Shown piece by piece: positions 41,006 to 49,791 of a stretch of 64,000 nucleotides of DNA. The stretch's first letter is position 1, and each line of letters begins with the position of its first letter. The position numbers were made by a program, and so were the translations under genes. The DNA lies in contig CAMCXS010000018.1 of the NCBI GenBank assembly GCA_945883495.1, positions 1 through 64,000 of the forward strand, in the 5' to 3' direction. Origin of the DNA: Akkermansia muciniphila. Its GTDB lineage: Bacteria > Verrucomicrobiota > Verrucomicrobiia > Verrucomicrobiales > DEV007. Below the pieces are notes generated by a model, which was not told where the DNA came from, did no database searches, and saw only the letters and a program-made list of their open reading frames with translations.

Positions 41006-42172
41006 ATGGATGCATTTCTTCCGCGAACAACGTTGATGGACGCTGTGGAAGCCTCATTGCGCCGCAATCCGGTCACCGCCTTGCTCGGTCCACGCCAAGT
41101 CGGCAAATCGACCCTCGCCCGCCTCTTCGCGGATCGCCCCGAGAATCGCTTTGATCTGGAGAACCCAATCGACTTGGCCCGTTTGGCCCCAGACTCCTAC
41201 GGACTGCTGTCCAGCCTCCAGGGCGTGGTCGTGATCGACGAAATCCAGCAAGCTCCAGAACTCTTCCCGCAACTGCGCGTGATCGTTGATGAGCCGACCT
41301 GTCGCTGTCGATTCCTCGTGACTGGCAGCGCCTCACCCGCTCTCACCAACCACACCGCGGAAACCTTGGCGGGTCGCGTGCGCCTCATCGAGATCGGGGG
41401 ATTTGATCTCCAGGAAACGGGCGGGGATCGTTGGGAAGAATTGTGGTTCCGTGGCGGCTTCCCCCGGGCGTTCTTGGCGGCCAACGACCGGGATGCCCAC
41501 GACTGGTTGGACGACTTCCTCAAAACCTACGTGATGCGCGACGTCCAGGCCTTGGCGGGAGGAGGCTTGAGCCCGCAAACCCTGGCCCGGCTCCTCCTCA
41601 TGCTCGCCCACTACCACGGTCAGTTCTGGAATCAGAAGGAGGTGGCAGCCGCTCTGGGAATCGATACCAAGACGTTGCAGCGCTATCTTGATGTCTTCGT
41701 GGGGGCCTATTTGATCCGGATGTTGCCGCCTTTCGAGAAGAACATCGGCAAGCGCATCCGCAAGGCGCACCGGCTTTACTTCCGGGACTCAGGCTTGCTT
41801 CATCGATTGTTCCGGATCGGAGGGATCGCCACCCTCCGCAGCCACGACCGGCTCGGCGCCTCATGGGAAGGGTTCGCCATTGAACAGCTGACACGCCTCC
41901 TGGGCGCCTCAGAGCACTGTTTCTTTTGGCGGACCCATGCAGGCTCGGAAATCGACCTCGTGGTGCCGCAAGGAGATCGCGTCCTTGGTTTCGAGTTTAA
42001 GGTGTCCTCGGCTCCAACGATCAGCAAGGGCACGCACGAAGCGATGCGAGACCTTGGAATCCAGGAACTCTACGTCATCCACTCCGGCCCGAATGAGTTT
42101 CGCCTGGGTGAAGCGATACGCGCCGTGCCAATCAGGGGCCTGGCCAAGCTGGTCGAAGAGCTGCTGCGGTAG
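41006..42172 (+). CDS. AAA+ ATPase with C-terminal DUF4143 domain
   Basis: This 388-residue protein has Walker A LLGPRQVGKST (about 26-36), Walker B VVVIDEIQQAPELF, and a sensor segment FLVTGSASP. The C-terminal DUF4143 domain has a PD-(D/E)xK-like pattern GSEIDLVVPQG...FEFKVSS. Proteins of this type are very common in bacteria and archaea, often in accessory regions. Their biological role is unresolved. The start ATG is 42 bases from the start of the nuclease-NTPase gene on the other strand, so the two may share a promoter region. It is convergent with argF. Confidence 0.85.
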   Translation: MDAFLPRTTLMDAVEASLRRNPVTALLGPRQVGKSTLARLFADRPENRFDLENPIDLARLAPDSYGLLSSLQGVVVIDEIQQAPELFPQLRVIVDEPTCRCRFLVTGSASPALTNHTAETLAGRVRLIEIGGFDLQETGGDRWEELWFRGGFPRAFLAANDRDAHDWLDDFLKTYVMRDVQALAGGGLSPQTLARLLLMLAHYHGQFWNQKEVAAALGIDTKTLQRYLDVFVGAYLIRMLPPFEKNIGKRIRKAHRLYFRDSGLLHRLFRIGGIATLRSHDRLGASWEGFAIEQLTRLLGASEHCFFWRTHAGSEIDLVVPQGDRVLGFEFKVSSAPTISKGTHEAMRDLGIQELYVIHSGPNEFRLGEAIRAVPIRGLAKLVEELLR

Positions 42173-42175
42173 AAT

Positions 42176-43078
42176 TCACCCCGCCGCAACCGCCCGCAGA
42201 ATCGCCTTTTGCGCGTGGAGACGGTTTTCCGCCTGTTCGAAAATGAGATCGGCGTGCGCCTCCAGCACTTCAGCGGTGATTTCTTTTTCGCGATAGGCCG
42301 GCAGGCAGTGCATCACCAGAGGCGCTTTGCCCGTGGCTTGGACGAGACTCTGGTTGAGCTGGTAAGGCTGGAGGAGTTGGAGGCGCTGCGTGCTTTCCGC
42401 CTCCTTGCCCATGCTCACCCAGACGTCTGTGTAAAGCACATCGCACCCCGCGACCGCGGCCGTGACGTCATCGGTGACGGTAATGCCGCCGAAGCCGGTT
42501 TCTTGAACCAGCGCGGCGGGTGGTTGGAACTCTTTGGGCGCGGCAATGACCAGTTCGAACCCGAGCCGGGCGGCGGCCCAAATCCAGCTCCGCGCCATGT
42601 TGCAATCCCCGTCGCCCAGGAAGCAGACGCGGGCTTCCCGCCAATTCGCCATCCGCTCTTTGATCGTCAGCAGATCGGCCAAGACCTGGCACGGGTGTTC
42701 CATATCGGTCAGGGCATTGATGGTAGGGATGCCGCTGAATTGGGCGAATTCTTCGAGATCCACCTGGGAATCATTGCGAATAATTGCCCCATCCACCATC
42801 CGGCCCATGACGCGAGCGGTATCGCGAATCGGTTCGCCGCGGCCGAGCTGCAAGTCGTTGCCGCTGAAGAACATGGCGTGCCCTCCGAGTTCATGAACGC
42901 CCACCTCGAAGCTAACCCGCGTACGGGTAGACGACTTGGTGAAAATCATCGCCCAAGTCTGGCCGGCCAGCGGCTGCACGGAACGATCCTTGCGATTCGC
43001 TTTGAGCCAAGTGGCGTCGTCGAGCAACCCCACAATGGTAGCCTCGTCGAGGGATTGGATGGAAAGAAAGTGTTGCAT
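42176..43078 (-). CDS. argF: Ornithine carbamoyltransferase
   Basis: This 300-residue protein has the family signatures STRTRVSFEVG (carbamoyl phosphate binding), HPCQVLADLLT, FLGDGDCNMARSW and HCLPAYREKEI. It makes citrulline from ornithine and carbamoyl phosphate in arginine biosynthesis. It is the last gene of an argB-argD-argF operon: argD ends 6 bases upstream. Length and motifs are normal. Confidence 0.97.
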   Translation of the reverse strand: MQHFLSIQSLDEATIVGLLDDATWLKANRKDRSVQPLAGQTWAMIFTKSSTRTRVSFEVGVHELGGHAMFFSGNDLQLGRGEPIRDTARVMGRMVDGAIIRNDSQVDLEEFAQFSGIPTINALTDMEHPCQVLADLLTIKERMANWREARVCFLGDGDCNMARSWIWAAARLGFELVIAAPKEFQPPAALVQETGFGGITVTDDVTAAVAGCDVLYTDVWVSMGKEAESTQRLQLLQPYQLNQSLVQATGKAPLVMHCLPAYREKEITAEVLEAHADLIFEQAENRLHAQKAILRAVAAG

Positions 43079-43084
43079 GAAAAC

Positions 43085-44368
43085 TCAAAGGCTAGCGAGC
43101 GAACTCTTGAGGATGGCCAGGGCTTGATCGATCTCTTCGCTGGAAACATTCAGCGGCGGTAGCAGACGGACGACATCGGAACCGGCCGGCACCACGAGTA
43201 GGCCACGGCTCATGGCCGCTTCGGTGAGACGAGCGCCGGGCGTCGGCGTAGCCCCGGGCTCACCGGGTTGCAGAACGATGCCGAGCATGAGGCCGATGCC
43301 GCGAACTTCGCGAACCGCCGGAAGGTTCCAAGATAGTATCGTGTTGACGATCTGCGCGCCGAGTTCTGTCGCCCGGGGAATGAGGCCACGGCGCTCAATC
43401 TCGGAGAGCACGGTCAGAGCCACGGAAGCCACCAACGGTCCGCCACCGAACGTGGAACCATGAGTTCCCGGCCCGAGCACATCGCTGAGTGGCGTGGCGC
43501 CTGGTTCCGCACTGATCGGGCGCGCTGAAATCCAGGCGGAACCAATCGGCAAACCGCCGCCCATCCCTTTGGCCCAGCTGACGGCATCGGGGACAATGGA
43601 CTCGGCTCCGGGAATCGCCTTCCAACCGGCGAAATGCCCCAGTCGGCCGATCCCGCATTGCACCTCGTCGAACATGAGGAGCAAATCGTGCTCGCGGCAC
43701 AAATTGGCCAAGCCCTGCAGAAATGCACCGCTGGCGGGGCGGATGCCTCCCTCCCCTTGCAAGGGTTCGAGCAAGATCGCGGAGGTTTCAGGACGGATCG
43801 CGGCTTTAACGGCTTCCAAGTCGTTCCATGGAAGATGACGAAATCCTTCGAGCAACGGCGCGAACCCGGCTTTCACCTTGGCCTGCCCCGTCGCGGAAAT
43901 CCCTGCCATGGTGCGGCCGTGAAACGAGCCTTCGAAGGTCAGCACCTCGAATCGCGGTCCCGCTGAGCCTGGGCGCACGGAACCAAACTTGCGCGCCAGT
44001 TTGATGAGCGTCTCGTTGGCCTCGGCCCCGCTATTGCAGAAGAACACTTTCCCGGGCGCTCCCATCATGCGCTCGCTGATGAACTGGGCCAGCAAACCTT
44101 GCGGGCGATTGAGGTAAAGGTTCGAGCAATGGAGCAACGTTTGCGACTGCTCGAGAATCGTTCGCATCAGCTCGGGATCGCGATGCCCCAACGGGCAAAC
44201 CGCGATGCCGGTGGCGAAGTCGAGATAGCGCTTGCCCGCTTCGTCCCAAACCCAGGAGCCGTCCCCACGCGCGATCGTGATGGGAAACCGCCCGTAGTTG
44301 GGCACCACGTATTGAGCGAACAATTCAGAAGTGGCCATGCCGGCCAAAGGCTGGGTCAACGGATGCAT
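43085..44368 (-). CDS. argD: Acetylornithine aminotransferase
   Basis: This 427-residue class III PLP-dependent aminotransferase has NSGAEANETLIKLARK, SFHGRTMAGISATG, LLMFDEVQCGIGRLG, the PLP-binding Lys in SWAKGMGGGLPIG, and GTHGSTFGGGPL. With argB and argF on the same strand, the acetylornithine role is much more likely than GABA or ornithine transamination. ATG 44338 is an alternative start and no clear Shine-Dalgarno helps to decide. Gaps to argB and argF are 12 and 6 bases. Confidence 0.95.
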   Translation of the reverse strand: MHPLTQPLAGMATSELFAQYVVPNYGRFPITIARGDGSWVWDEAGKRYLDFATGIAVCPLGHRDPELMRTILEQSQTLLHCSNLYLNRPQGLLAQFISERMMGAPGKVFFCNSGAEANETLIKLARKFGSVRPGSAGPRFEVLTFEGSFHGRTMAGISATGQAKVKAGFAPLLEGFRHLPWNDLEAVKAAIRPETSAILLEPLQGEGGIRPASGAFLQGLANLCREHDLLLMFDEVQCGIGRLGHFAGWKAIPGAESIVPDAVSWAKGMGGGLPIGSAWISARPISAEPGATPLSDVLGPGTHGSTFGGGPLVASVALTVLSEIERRGLIPRATELGAQIVNTILSWNLPAVREVRGIGLMLGIVLQPGEPGATPTPGARLTEAAMSRGLLVVPAGSDVVRLLPPLNVSSEEIDQALAILKSSLASL

Positions 44369-44380
44369 CCTGGAATCAGA

Positions 44381-45286
44381 TTAGTCGCGGCGAGAGACCA
44401 ACTCGGTCCCAATCCCGCGATCGGTGAAAACTTCGAGGAGCACGGAATGCGGAATCCGCCCGTCGATCATGTGAACTTTGCCGACTCCGGCGTGCAGGGC
44501 CTCGATGGAAGAACGCACTTTGGGGATCATCCCGCCGTGAATCACGCCTTCGCCGATCAAGGCATCGACCTCTTGGGGAGTCAGGGAGGGAATCAACGTG
44601 GAGGGATCCTTGGCGTCCCGCATCACGCCGAGGACATCGCTGAGGTAAACGAGTTTCGCGGCGCGCAACTCACGGGCCAAAGCACTGGCGGCGAGGTCGG
44701 CGTTCACGTTGTAGGGAATCGGCCCGCCCAAGGCATCGGCGGCCACGGGAGAAACGACCGGGACCACCTCTTCCCGGCATGCCTCGCGGACGATCGCGGC
44801 GCGGACGTCGCTGACGCGGCCCACGTAGCCGAGATCAATCTCTTTTCCCTGAGCGTCACGGCCCGGGGTGCGCACGGCGGAGAAGACTTCTTGGCCACGA
44901 ATCCCCACGGAACGGCCCCCCATGTCACGAATCATGGAGGCGAGCCCGGGATTGATTTCTCCGTTCAACGTGGACTCGACCAGTTGGATGGAGGCTTCGT
45001 CGGTGACGCGTTGGCCATCAATGAACTCCGCGCGCAGGCCGGATCGCGCCATCGCCGCCGTGATCGCTTTGCCGCCGCCGTGGACGACGACCGGATTGAT
45101 GCCGCAGATTTCCAGAGTGACGACGTCCCGCATCACGGCGCGGACGAGTTCTTCGTCCTCCATGGCGCTGCCGCCCATTTTGATCACGAAAATCTGCCCG
45201 CGGAATCGTTGCAGGTAGGGCAAGGCTTCGACCAAGACGGCCGCTTTGGCAATCTTGTCTTGAAGATCCTGGATGGGGTAACTCAT
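44381..45286 (-). CDS. argB: Acetylglutamate kinase
   Basis: This 301-residue protein has FVIKMGGSAMEDEEL (phosphate-binding Lys and Gly loop), NPVVVHGGGKAITAAMARSG, and VNADLAASALARELRAAKLVYLSD. It phosphorylates N-acetylglutamate, usually the feedback-controlled step of arginine synthesis. The ATG at 45286 matches the family start. The frame to 45358 is longer. It is the first gene of the argBDF operon. No ARG box was recognised upstream. It is divergent from the DUF1080 protein gene. Confidence 0.96.
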   Translation of the reverse strand: MSYPIQDLQDKIAKAAVLVEALPYLQRFRGQIFVIKMGGSAMEDEELVRAVMRDVVTLEICGINPVVVHGGGKAITAAMARSGLRAEFIDGQRVTDEASIQLVESTLNGEINPGLASMIRDMGGRSVGIRGQEVFSAVRTPGRDAQGKEIDLGYVGRVSDVRAAIVREACREEVVPVVSPVAADALGGPIPYNVNADLAASALARELRAAKLVYLSDVLGVMRDAKDPSTLIPSLTPQEVDALIGEGVIHGGMIPKVRSSIEALHAGVGKVHMIDGRIPHSVLLEVFTDRGIGTELVSRRD

Positions 45287-45412
45287 GGGCACCGCGCCGG
45301 GAATAAGTGGAAGGGCGGACCATCGCAGACCCTGACGATTCGGCAAGCGAAGAATCATTCACCCAACTCCCTCCGGCAGTTGCATTCCCACCAGCCCCAT
45401 TCATGATGCGGC

Positions 45413-46369
45413 ATGATTCAATCCCCACTCCTTCGCGTGCTGGCGGCCCAGGCCATGCTCGTGACCCTCGCTTCCGCCGCGGAAGAGAAACCGGCCGCGC
45501 CGCAAAGTCCCGCGAAACCCGCGACGTCCGCCCCAGTGGCCGCCGCAGCCGCCGCCCCCAAAACGACGGCCGCCGCCGCTCCCGCGTCCCCTGCCGCTCC
45601 GGCCGTCCCCAAAGCCACGCCCACGGGCTACACCGATACCCCGTTCATCCCCGGCCAAAAGTGGCGGGTCCATGACGACGCCCGTCCGCGTCCGGCCGTC
45701 GTCACTCCGGCGGAAAGCTTCAGCCACGGTGCGGGCGCCCCTGCGGATGCCGTGGTCCTCTTCAACGGAACGGATCTTTCTAAGTGGCGCATCAGCGGGG
45801 ACAGTGACGGCCCGGCTCCGTGGAAGGTGGAGAACGGCTACATGGAAGTGGTGCCGAAAAGCGGCGCGATCCGCAGCAAGGATGAATTCGGCGATTTCCA
45901 ACTTCACCTCGAATTTGCGACTCCGGAAGTGGTCACCGGAAACAGCCAAGGGCGCGGCAACAGCGGCGTGATCATCTACGGGCGTTACGAAATCCAGGTC
46001 CTCGACTCCTTCGAAAACCCGACCTACGCCGACGGGCAAGCCGGCGCCATCTACGGGCAATATCCTCCGTTGCGCAATGCCGCCAAAGCCCCCGGCCGTT
46101 GGCAGACCTACGACATCATCTTTGAAACCCCGCGGTGGGAAAAGGGCGAACTCGTGAAACGCGGCAACGTCACCGTCATCCACAACGGAGTGGTCCTGCA
46201 CCACAAACAAGAAATCATCGGGGCCGTGGCGCACAAAAACGTGCCCAAATACACCCCGCACGATCCGCACGGGCCCATCACCCTGCAGGATCACGGCAAT
46301 CCAATGCGCTTCCGCAACATCTGGATCCGCCCGATCGGCGGCTACGACGAAACGTCGTCTGCCAAATAA
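45413..46369 (+). CDS. Exported DUF1080 (3-keto-disaccharide hydrolase-like) protein
   Basis: This 318-residue protein has a signal peptide (about 1-23), a low-complexity Ala/Pro linker (about 24-70), and a DUF1080 domain (about 105-310) with LFNGTDLSKWR, RSKDEFGDFQLHLEFATP, GNSGVIIYGRYEIQVLDSF and GPITLQDHGNPMRFRNIWIRP. DUF1080 proteins have a concanavalin-like fold and are expanded in planctomycetes and verrucomicrobia, where some cleave 3-keto-glycosides. The substrate is unknown. It is probably periplasmic. Confidence 0.88.
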   Translation: MIQSPLLRVLAAQAMLVTLASAAEEKPAAPQSPAKPATSAPVAAAAAAPKTTAAAAPASPAAPAVPKATPTGYTDTPFIPGQKWRVHDDARPRPAVVTPAESFSHGAGAPADAVVLFNGTDLSKWRISGDSDGPAPWKVENGYMEVVPKSGAIRSKDEFGDFQLHLEFATPEVVTGNSQGRGNSGVIIYGRYEIQVLDSFENPTYADGQAGAIYGQYPPLRNAAKAPGRWQTYDIIFETPRWEKGELVKRGNVTVIHNGVVLHHKQEIIGAVAHKNVPKYTPHDPHGPITLQDHGNPMRFRNIWIRPIGGYDETSSAK

Positions 46370-46434
46370 TCAATCCTCATTCTCCGCTGGGCGCCGAGGA
46401 ATAGATCGCGCGCCCAGCTCCCCTACCGCGCCTT

Positions 46435-46794
46435 TCAGAGCCCGGGAAAACTCACCGTGTTGCGCACGTCTTCTGGCTCGGCGGCGTTGCCTGCCAACTC
46501 ATCCGCAAAGAGGTGTCCTGACGCATCGCGCAGCCCTCGCTGAATTCCTTGGATCCGGCGGCGGGACTCCGGCCGGTTGATGATGCGCAGAGCTGCATCC
46601 ACGACCAACGGTAGAGCTGCGGCGGCGGCCAGAGCGAAGAGCGTTCCGGCGGCGGCGTTTCCGCTGCGGCTCCGGAGGCGTTGGCCAATGAGAATCCCGG
46701 CGGCGCAACCAATCGCGGCAGGCGCAACGGCAAGCGCGGTGATGGTTAGCGGTTGGGGCACTTCGGTGACTGAGTCGGAATCGGGGGCTGGCAT
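46435..46794 (-). CDS. Small membrane protein of unknown function
   Basis: This 119-residue protein has two hydrophobic segments (about 18-38 and 48-68: ALAVAPAAIGCAAGILIG and AAAGTLFALAAAAALPLVVDAAL) and a polar tail rich in Arg, Asp and Asn. No domain was recognised. It is divergent from manC, 73 bases apart, in an AT-rich gap that probably holds both promoters. Confidence 0.55.
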   Translation of the reverse strand: MPAPDSDSVTEVPQPLTITALAVAPAAIGCAAGILIGQRLRSRSGNAAAGTLFALAAAAALPLVVDAALRIINRPESRRRIQGIQRGLRDASGHLFADELAGNAAEPEDVRNTVSFPGL

Positions 46795-46867
46795 GATTCA
46801 CTAAAATTTCTGGAAAATGAAAATTTCGCCAGTGATTTCTTCAAAAACCGTGGGATAGCTTCCCTTG

Positions 46868-47947
46868 ATGGATCTTTCTCCGAAGCGTTACGTCCTCATT
46901 CTCGCTGGCGGCAGTGGCACCCGCTTCTGGCCCTTGAGCCGCAACGCCACGCCCAAACAGCTGCTGCAATTGTTCGATGACGAGACGTTACTTGAGAAAA
47001 CCATCCATCGTTTGGACGGATTGGTTCCGCACAAGCAAATCCTCATCCTAACCAGCTCCCTGCAAGAATCCGCCGTCCGCCGCATTGCCTCCATGCTCCC
47101 GCCGGAGAACATTCTGGCCGAGCCGGAAAAGCGCGACACCGCGCCGGCCGTGGCCTTGGGAATCGGCTGGATCGCCCGCCGGGATCCGCAGGCCGTCATG
47201 GCCGTCCTTCCGTCCGATCACTTGATCCAGGATGAATCCAAATTCCGCGAAACGCTCGGCTCCGCCATGGAGATTGCGGTGAAATCGGGGAATATTGTCA
47301 CCATCGGCATCAAACCGACTTGGCCCTGCCCCGGCTACGGATACATCGAACGCGGAGAAGCGGTGGCCGAAGAAACAGCCTCCTCCGGCGTGACTCCCCA
47401 CCGGGTGATTAAGTTTCAGGAGAAGCCGAGCATGGAGGTGGCCCGTCATTACCTCGCTCAAGGCAACTTCGCGTGGAACGGAGGCATGTTCATCTGGCAT
47501 CTCCCGGCCGTGCGTCAGGAATTGGCCACCTATTGCCCGGAACTCGCGGACTTCGTGACCTGCATCGAGCAAGCGGAGGATCTCACCACCGCGATGCGCC
47601 AGGAATTTGGCAAACTGAAACCAACCTCGATCGATTACGCCCTAATGGAAAAAACGACCCGGACGCGCAACGTCGAAGCCGATTTTGATTGGGACGACGT
47701 CGGCGGCTGGCTCTCCGTGGCGAACTACCTGCCTGCCGATGCCCACGACAACCGCTCGCGCGTCGCCGCCTCGCACGTGGATGCCTCGGGGAACGTGATT
47801 TTCTCGACCACGGACCAGCACATCGCGCTGCTCGGAGTCAGTGACCTCATCGTGGTGCAAACTGGCGATGCGTTGCTCATCGCGAAGAAGGAATCCGCGG
47901 ACGACATCAAGAAACTGGTGGCGCAGGTGCCGCCGTCGCTGCATTGA
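46868..47947 (+). CDS. manC: Mannose-1-phosphate guanylyltransferase
   Basis: This 359-residue protein has the nucleotidyltransferase signature LAGGSGTRFWPLSRNATPKQ, followed by VLPSDHLI, GIKPTWPCPGYGYIERG, FQEKPSMEVARHYL, NGGMFIWH and FDWDDVGGWLSV. It makes GDP-mannose for glycan synthesis. It is a single-domain enzyme without the C-terminal isomerase. A TTG at 46865 is an alternative start. Its 3' end, encoding KKLVAQVPPSLH, recurs in diverged form at two places downstream. Confidence 0.93.
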   Translation: MDLSPKRYVLILAGGSGTRFWPLSRNATPKQLLQLFDDETLLEKTIHRLDGLVPHKQILILTSSLQESAVRRIASMLPPENILAEPEKRDTAPAVALGIGWIARRDPQAVMAVLPSDHLIQDESKFRETLGSAMEIAVKSGNIVTIGIKPTWPCPGYGYIERGEAVAEETASSGVTPHRVIKFQEKPSMEVARHYLAQGNFAWNGGMFIWHLPAVRQELATYCPELADFVTCIEQAEDLTTAMRQEFGKLKPTSIDYALMEKTTRTRNVEADFDWDDVGGWLSVANYLPADAHDNRSRVAASHVDASGNVIFSTTDQHIALLGVSDLIVVQTGDALLIAKKESADDIKKLVAQVPPSLH

Positions 47948-47972
47948 GCCTGGGATGGGGCGAGCGTTGGGG
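47907..47972. repeat. manC-3'/ruvX-5' junction, copy 1 (at the manC end)
   Basis: This stretch holds the last codons of manC (KKLVAQVPPSLH, stop at 47945-47947) and then a relic of a ruvX start, ATGGGGCGAGCGTTGGGG (47955-47972, reading MGRALG, compare MARALG of the real ruvX at 50283). Similarity to the real ruvX ends right after this point. Two related copies lie downstream. Confidence 0.8.
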
Positions 47973-48080
47973 CGCCGTTTTGCAGTCCCGGTCCCTCATC
48001 GCCTTGTTCGAGCCTAGAGAACCGGTGACGTGACACGAAATGGTTCGCCGAATACCATTTTCAATGCCATTTTTCATCCC

Positions 48081-48350
48081 ATGGCGACCATTCTTTCCTT
48101 GGACAAGGCGGGACGCATTATCATTCCGAAAGCGATCCGCGAAAAACTCCACCTGAGGCCGGGGACTTCCCTCCAGGCCGAAGTCATCGGTGACCGGATT
48201 GAGCTTACCCAGTTGCCGCCGGAGATCCGGCTCGAAAAGAAAGGCAAACGCCGGGTGGTTGTCGGGACGGGTTCCTTCAACGCAGTCGAAGCCGTTACCG
48301 AGGCTCGCGAGGACTATCTTTCCAGGCTAGAGAATCCACGCTCCAAGTGA
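48081..48350 (+). CDS. vapB: VapB/AbrB-type antitoxin
   Basis: This 89-residue protein has the swapped-hairpin AbrB/SpoVT start MATILSLDKAGRIIIPKAIREKLHLRPG, and a C-terminal toxin-binding tail (GTGSFNAVEAVTEAREDYL). The ATG at 48081 is supported by the conserved N-terminus. AAATGG (48038-48043) and CCATTT (48055-48060) form an inverted repeat upstream that may be the operator. Its TGA overlaps the toxin GTG by 4 bases. It lies in the inserted segment between manC and ruvX. Confidence 0.85.
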   Translation: MATILSLDKAGRIIIPKAIREKLHLRPGTSLQAEVIGDRIELTQLPPEIRLEKKGKRRVVVGTGSFNAVEAVTEAREDYLSRLENPRSK

Positions 48351-48775
48351 CGGGGTTGATCGACACCTCGGTCCTAGTGGCGGCAATCTACGCGGATGAG
48401 GTCCATCACAGCGCCTGCTCGGATCTCCTCGATCAACCGGGGCTTGCTCTCTACGCTCACGGAATCAACGAAACCTTCTCCACCCTGACCGGCGGTCGTC
48501 AATCGATCCGGATGTCCCCCGGGACCGCCATGAGTCTCCTCGAGAACGACTATCTCCCGGACTTGAAGCTCGTCACGCTTCCCCTCACCCGGCAGCTTGC
48601 GGCGCTGCGCGAAGCTGAACAGCGGGGAGTCCGCGGAGGAGCCGTTTTCGACTACATGCACCTCGTGGCCGCCCGGCATGCCAAGGCGCCAAGGCTTTAC
48701 ACGCTCAACCTTTCCCACTTCAAAGCCTTTCATCGCGAAGGAGACCCCGAGATTATCTCTCCCGTTGCGCACTGA
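48347..48775 (+). CDS. vapC: VapC PIN-domain toxin
   Basis: This 142-residue intact PIN protein has LIDTSVLVAAIYADE (first Asp), INETFSTLTGG (Glu), GAVFDYMHLVAARH (Asp) and TLNLSHFKAF near the end. VapC toxins cleave RNA such as initiator tRNA or rRNA loops. The start is GTG at 48347, overlapping vapB by 4 bases. No defect is visible. A copy of the manC-end repeat begins 76 bases after its stop. Confidence 0.85.
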   Translation: MTGLIDTSVLVAAIYADEVHHSACSDLLDQPGLALYAHGINETFSTLTGGRQSIRMSPGTAMSLLENDYLPDLKLVTLPLTRQLAALREAEQRGVRGGAVFDYMHLVAARHAKAPRLYTLNLSHFKAFHREGDPEIISPVAH

Positions 48776-48851
48776 GGCTTCGGATCCGCCGAGACGGCCA
48801 GATCCTGGTGCCTCGCGCTTCCCTGAAAGACTGGACGGTCCCGGGAACAAC

Positions 48852-48905
48852 ACCAAAAAACCGGTGGCGCAGGTTCCCTCGGCATTGCACTGATCAGGGA
48901 TGGCC
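48852..48905. repeat. manC-3'/ruvX-5' junction, copy 2
   Basis: These 54 bases match copy 3 at 50235-50288 with two mismatches. They encode TKKLVAQVPSALH and a stop in the manC frame, then TCAGGGATGGCC, the first two codons of ruvX. Differences from the manC end are mostly synonymous. It separates the VapBC segment from the next segment. Confidence 0.9.
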
Positions 48906-48925
48906 AGTCCGGTGACGAAGGGCGC

Positions 48926-49477
48926 TCACTGCCGAGCCTGGGCGAAGATGCTTTCGGGCGCGCCCGGAAAGTAAATCAACAGCGGAGGCCCAAACCAGGC
49001 CTGCATTCCAGTCTTTTCTAACTCATACAACCAGCCTTCGTATTCCTCCCTGGCCTTTGCCAAGTGAACCGTCCACCCCGGGAACGGCCGATCACTGAAC
49101 TGAAGGGTGAATCCGTGTTCCGCCCCGTCTAGATCGTCGGTCAGCTCATCGAACATATTCTCCGTCTCGCCCACAAACGGCTCCCGCTTCAAACCGCGAT
49201 CCTCGTCGTCGAAAACCCAGTGCCCCTGGTACTTGTAGGGCCGGATGATGAACATGGTATTCTCCAGCCCGGATTTGCGCCGCAGTTCTGGATGGAACTC
49301 CAATTCCCATTCCTTTCCGCTCATTACCACTTTCCGCCCCTCGTCCAACGCCGTGAGCAACCGGAGGAGCAGACGTGTGCTCGGGTTTGTGGGCGATTTG
49401 TAGCGCAACTGCTCCAAGGACCGTTCCGTCCCCCCCAGGGCGTCCGCCAGGCGTTGATTGGTTGTCTTCTGATCCAT
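48926..49477 (-). CDS. DUF6717-like hypothetical protein
   Basis: This 183-residue protein starts MDQKTTNQRLADALGGTERS (49477) with a helical N-terminal part, then a conserved-looking domain MFIIRPYKYQGHWVFDDEDR, DRPFPGWTVHLAKAREE and MQAWFGPPLLIYFPGAPE. The second half resembles proteins I know as DUF6717, without assigned function. The frame upstream to 49756 is not convincing. It lies between two copies of the manC-end repeat, inside the inserted region. Confidence 0.6.
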   Translation of the reverse strand: MDQKTTNQRLADALGGTERSLEQLRYKSPTNPSTRLLLRLLTALDEGRKVVMSGKEWELEFHPELRRKSGLENTMFIIRPYKYQGHWVFDDEDRGLKREPFVGETENMFDELTDDLDGAEHGFTLQFSDRPFPGWTVHLAKAREEYEGWLYELEKTGMQAWFGPPLLIYFPGAPESIFAQARQ

Positions 49478-49610
49478 TGTCGGATACCAATCACGCGGCG
49501 CGGGGACGTTTTGCAACCATCCGCTCGCCAGCCAAGCAGAACGAGTCCTCGAGGGGCGCCAAAATGAAGATAGGCCGGAACTTCCCGAAGTCCCCAGATC
49601 CGCCCACTGT

Positions 49611-49781
49611 TCACTCGCCCAAAAGGTGACTTCCGCCGCCGTCTTTTTCGTCGCAATACGCCGCGAGCTTCGCCGACGCTTCCACGGTGAGGCGGCGCCC
49701 CTCAAACCACTACTCAAGCCGCTTTTGATCGGCTTCGAAAAGTTGATCGATGGCATGCTCGATTTCGAGAACGGTCGTCAT
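49611..49781 (-). pseudogene. Small antitoxin-like gene with an in-frame TAG
   Basis: From ATG 49781 the frame reads MTTVLEIEHAIDQLFEADQ and KRLE, then TAG (49710-49712), then WFEGRRLTVEASAKLAAYCDE to a stop at 49611-49613. Without the TAG the product would be about 56 residues, with the look of a small addiction-module component. It starts 10 bases after the end of the gene upstream. It may be a pseudogene, or the short 23-residue product may be all there is. Confidence 0.45.
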
Positions 49782-49791
49782 GAGAGGGAGC

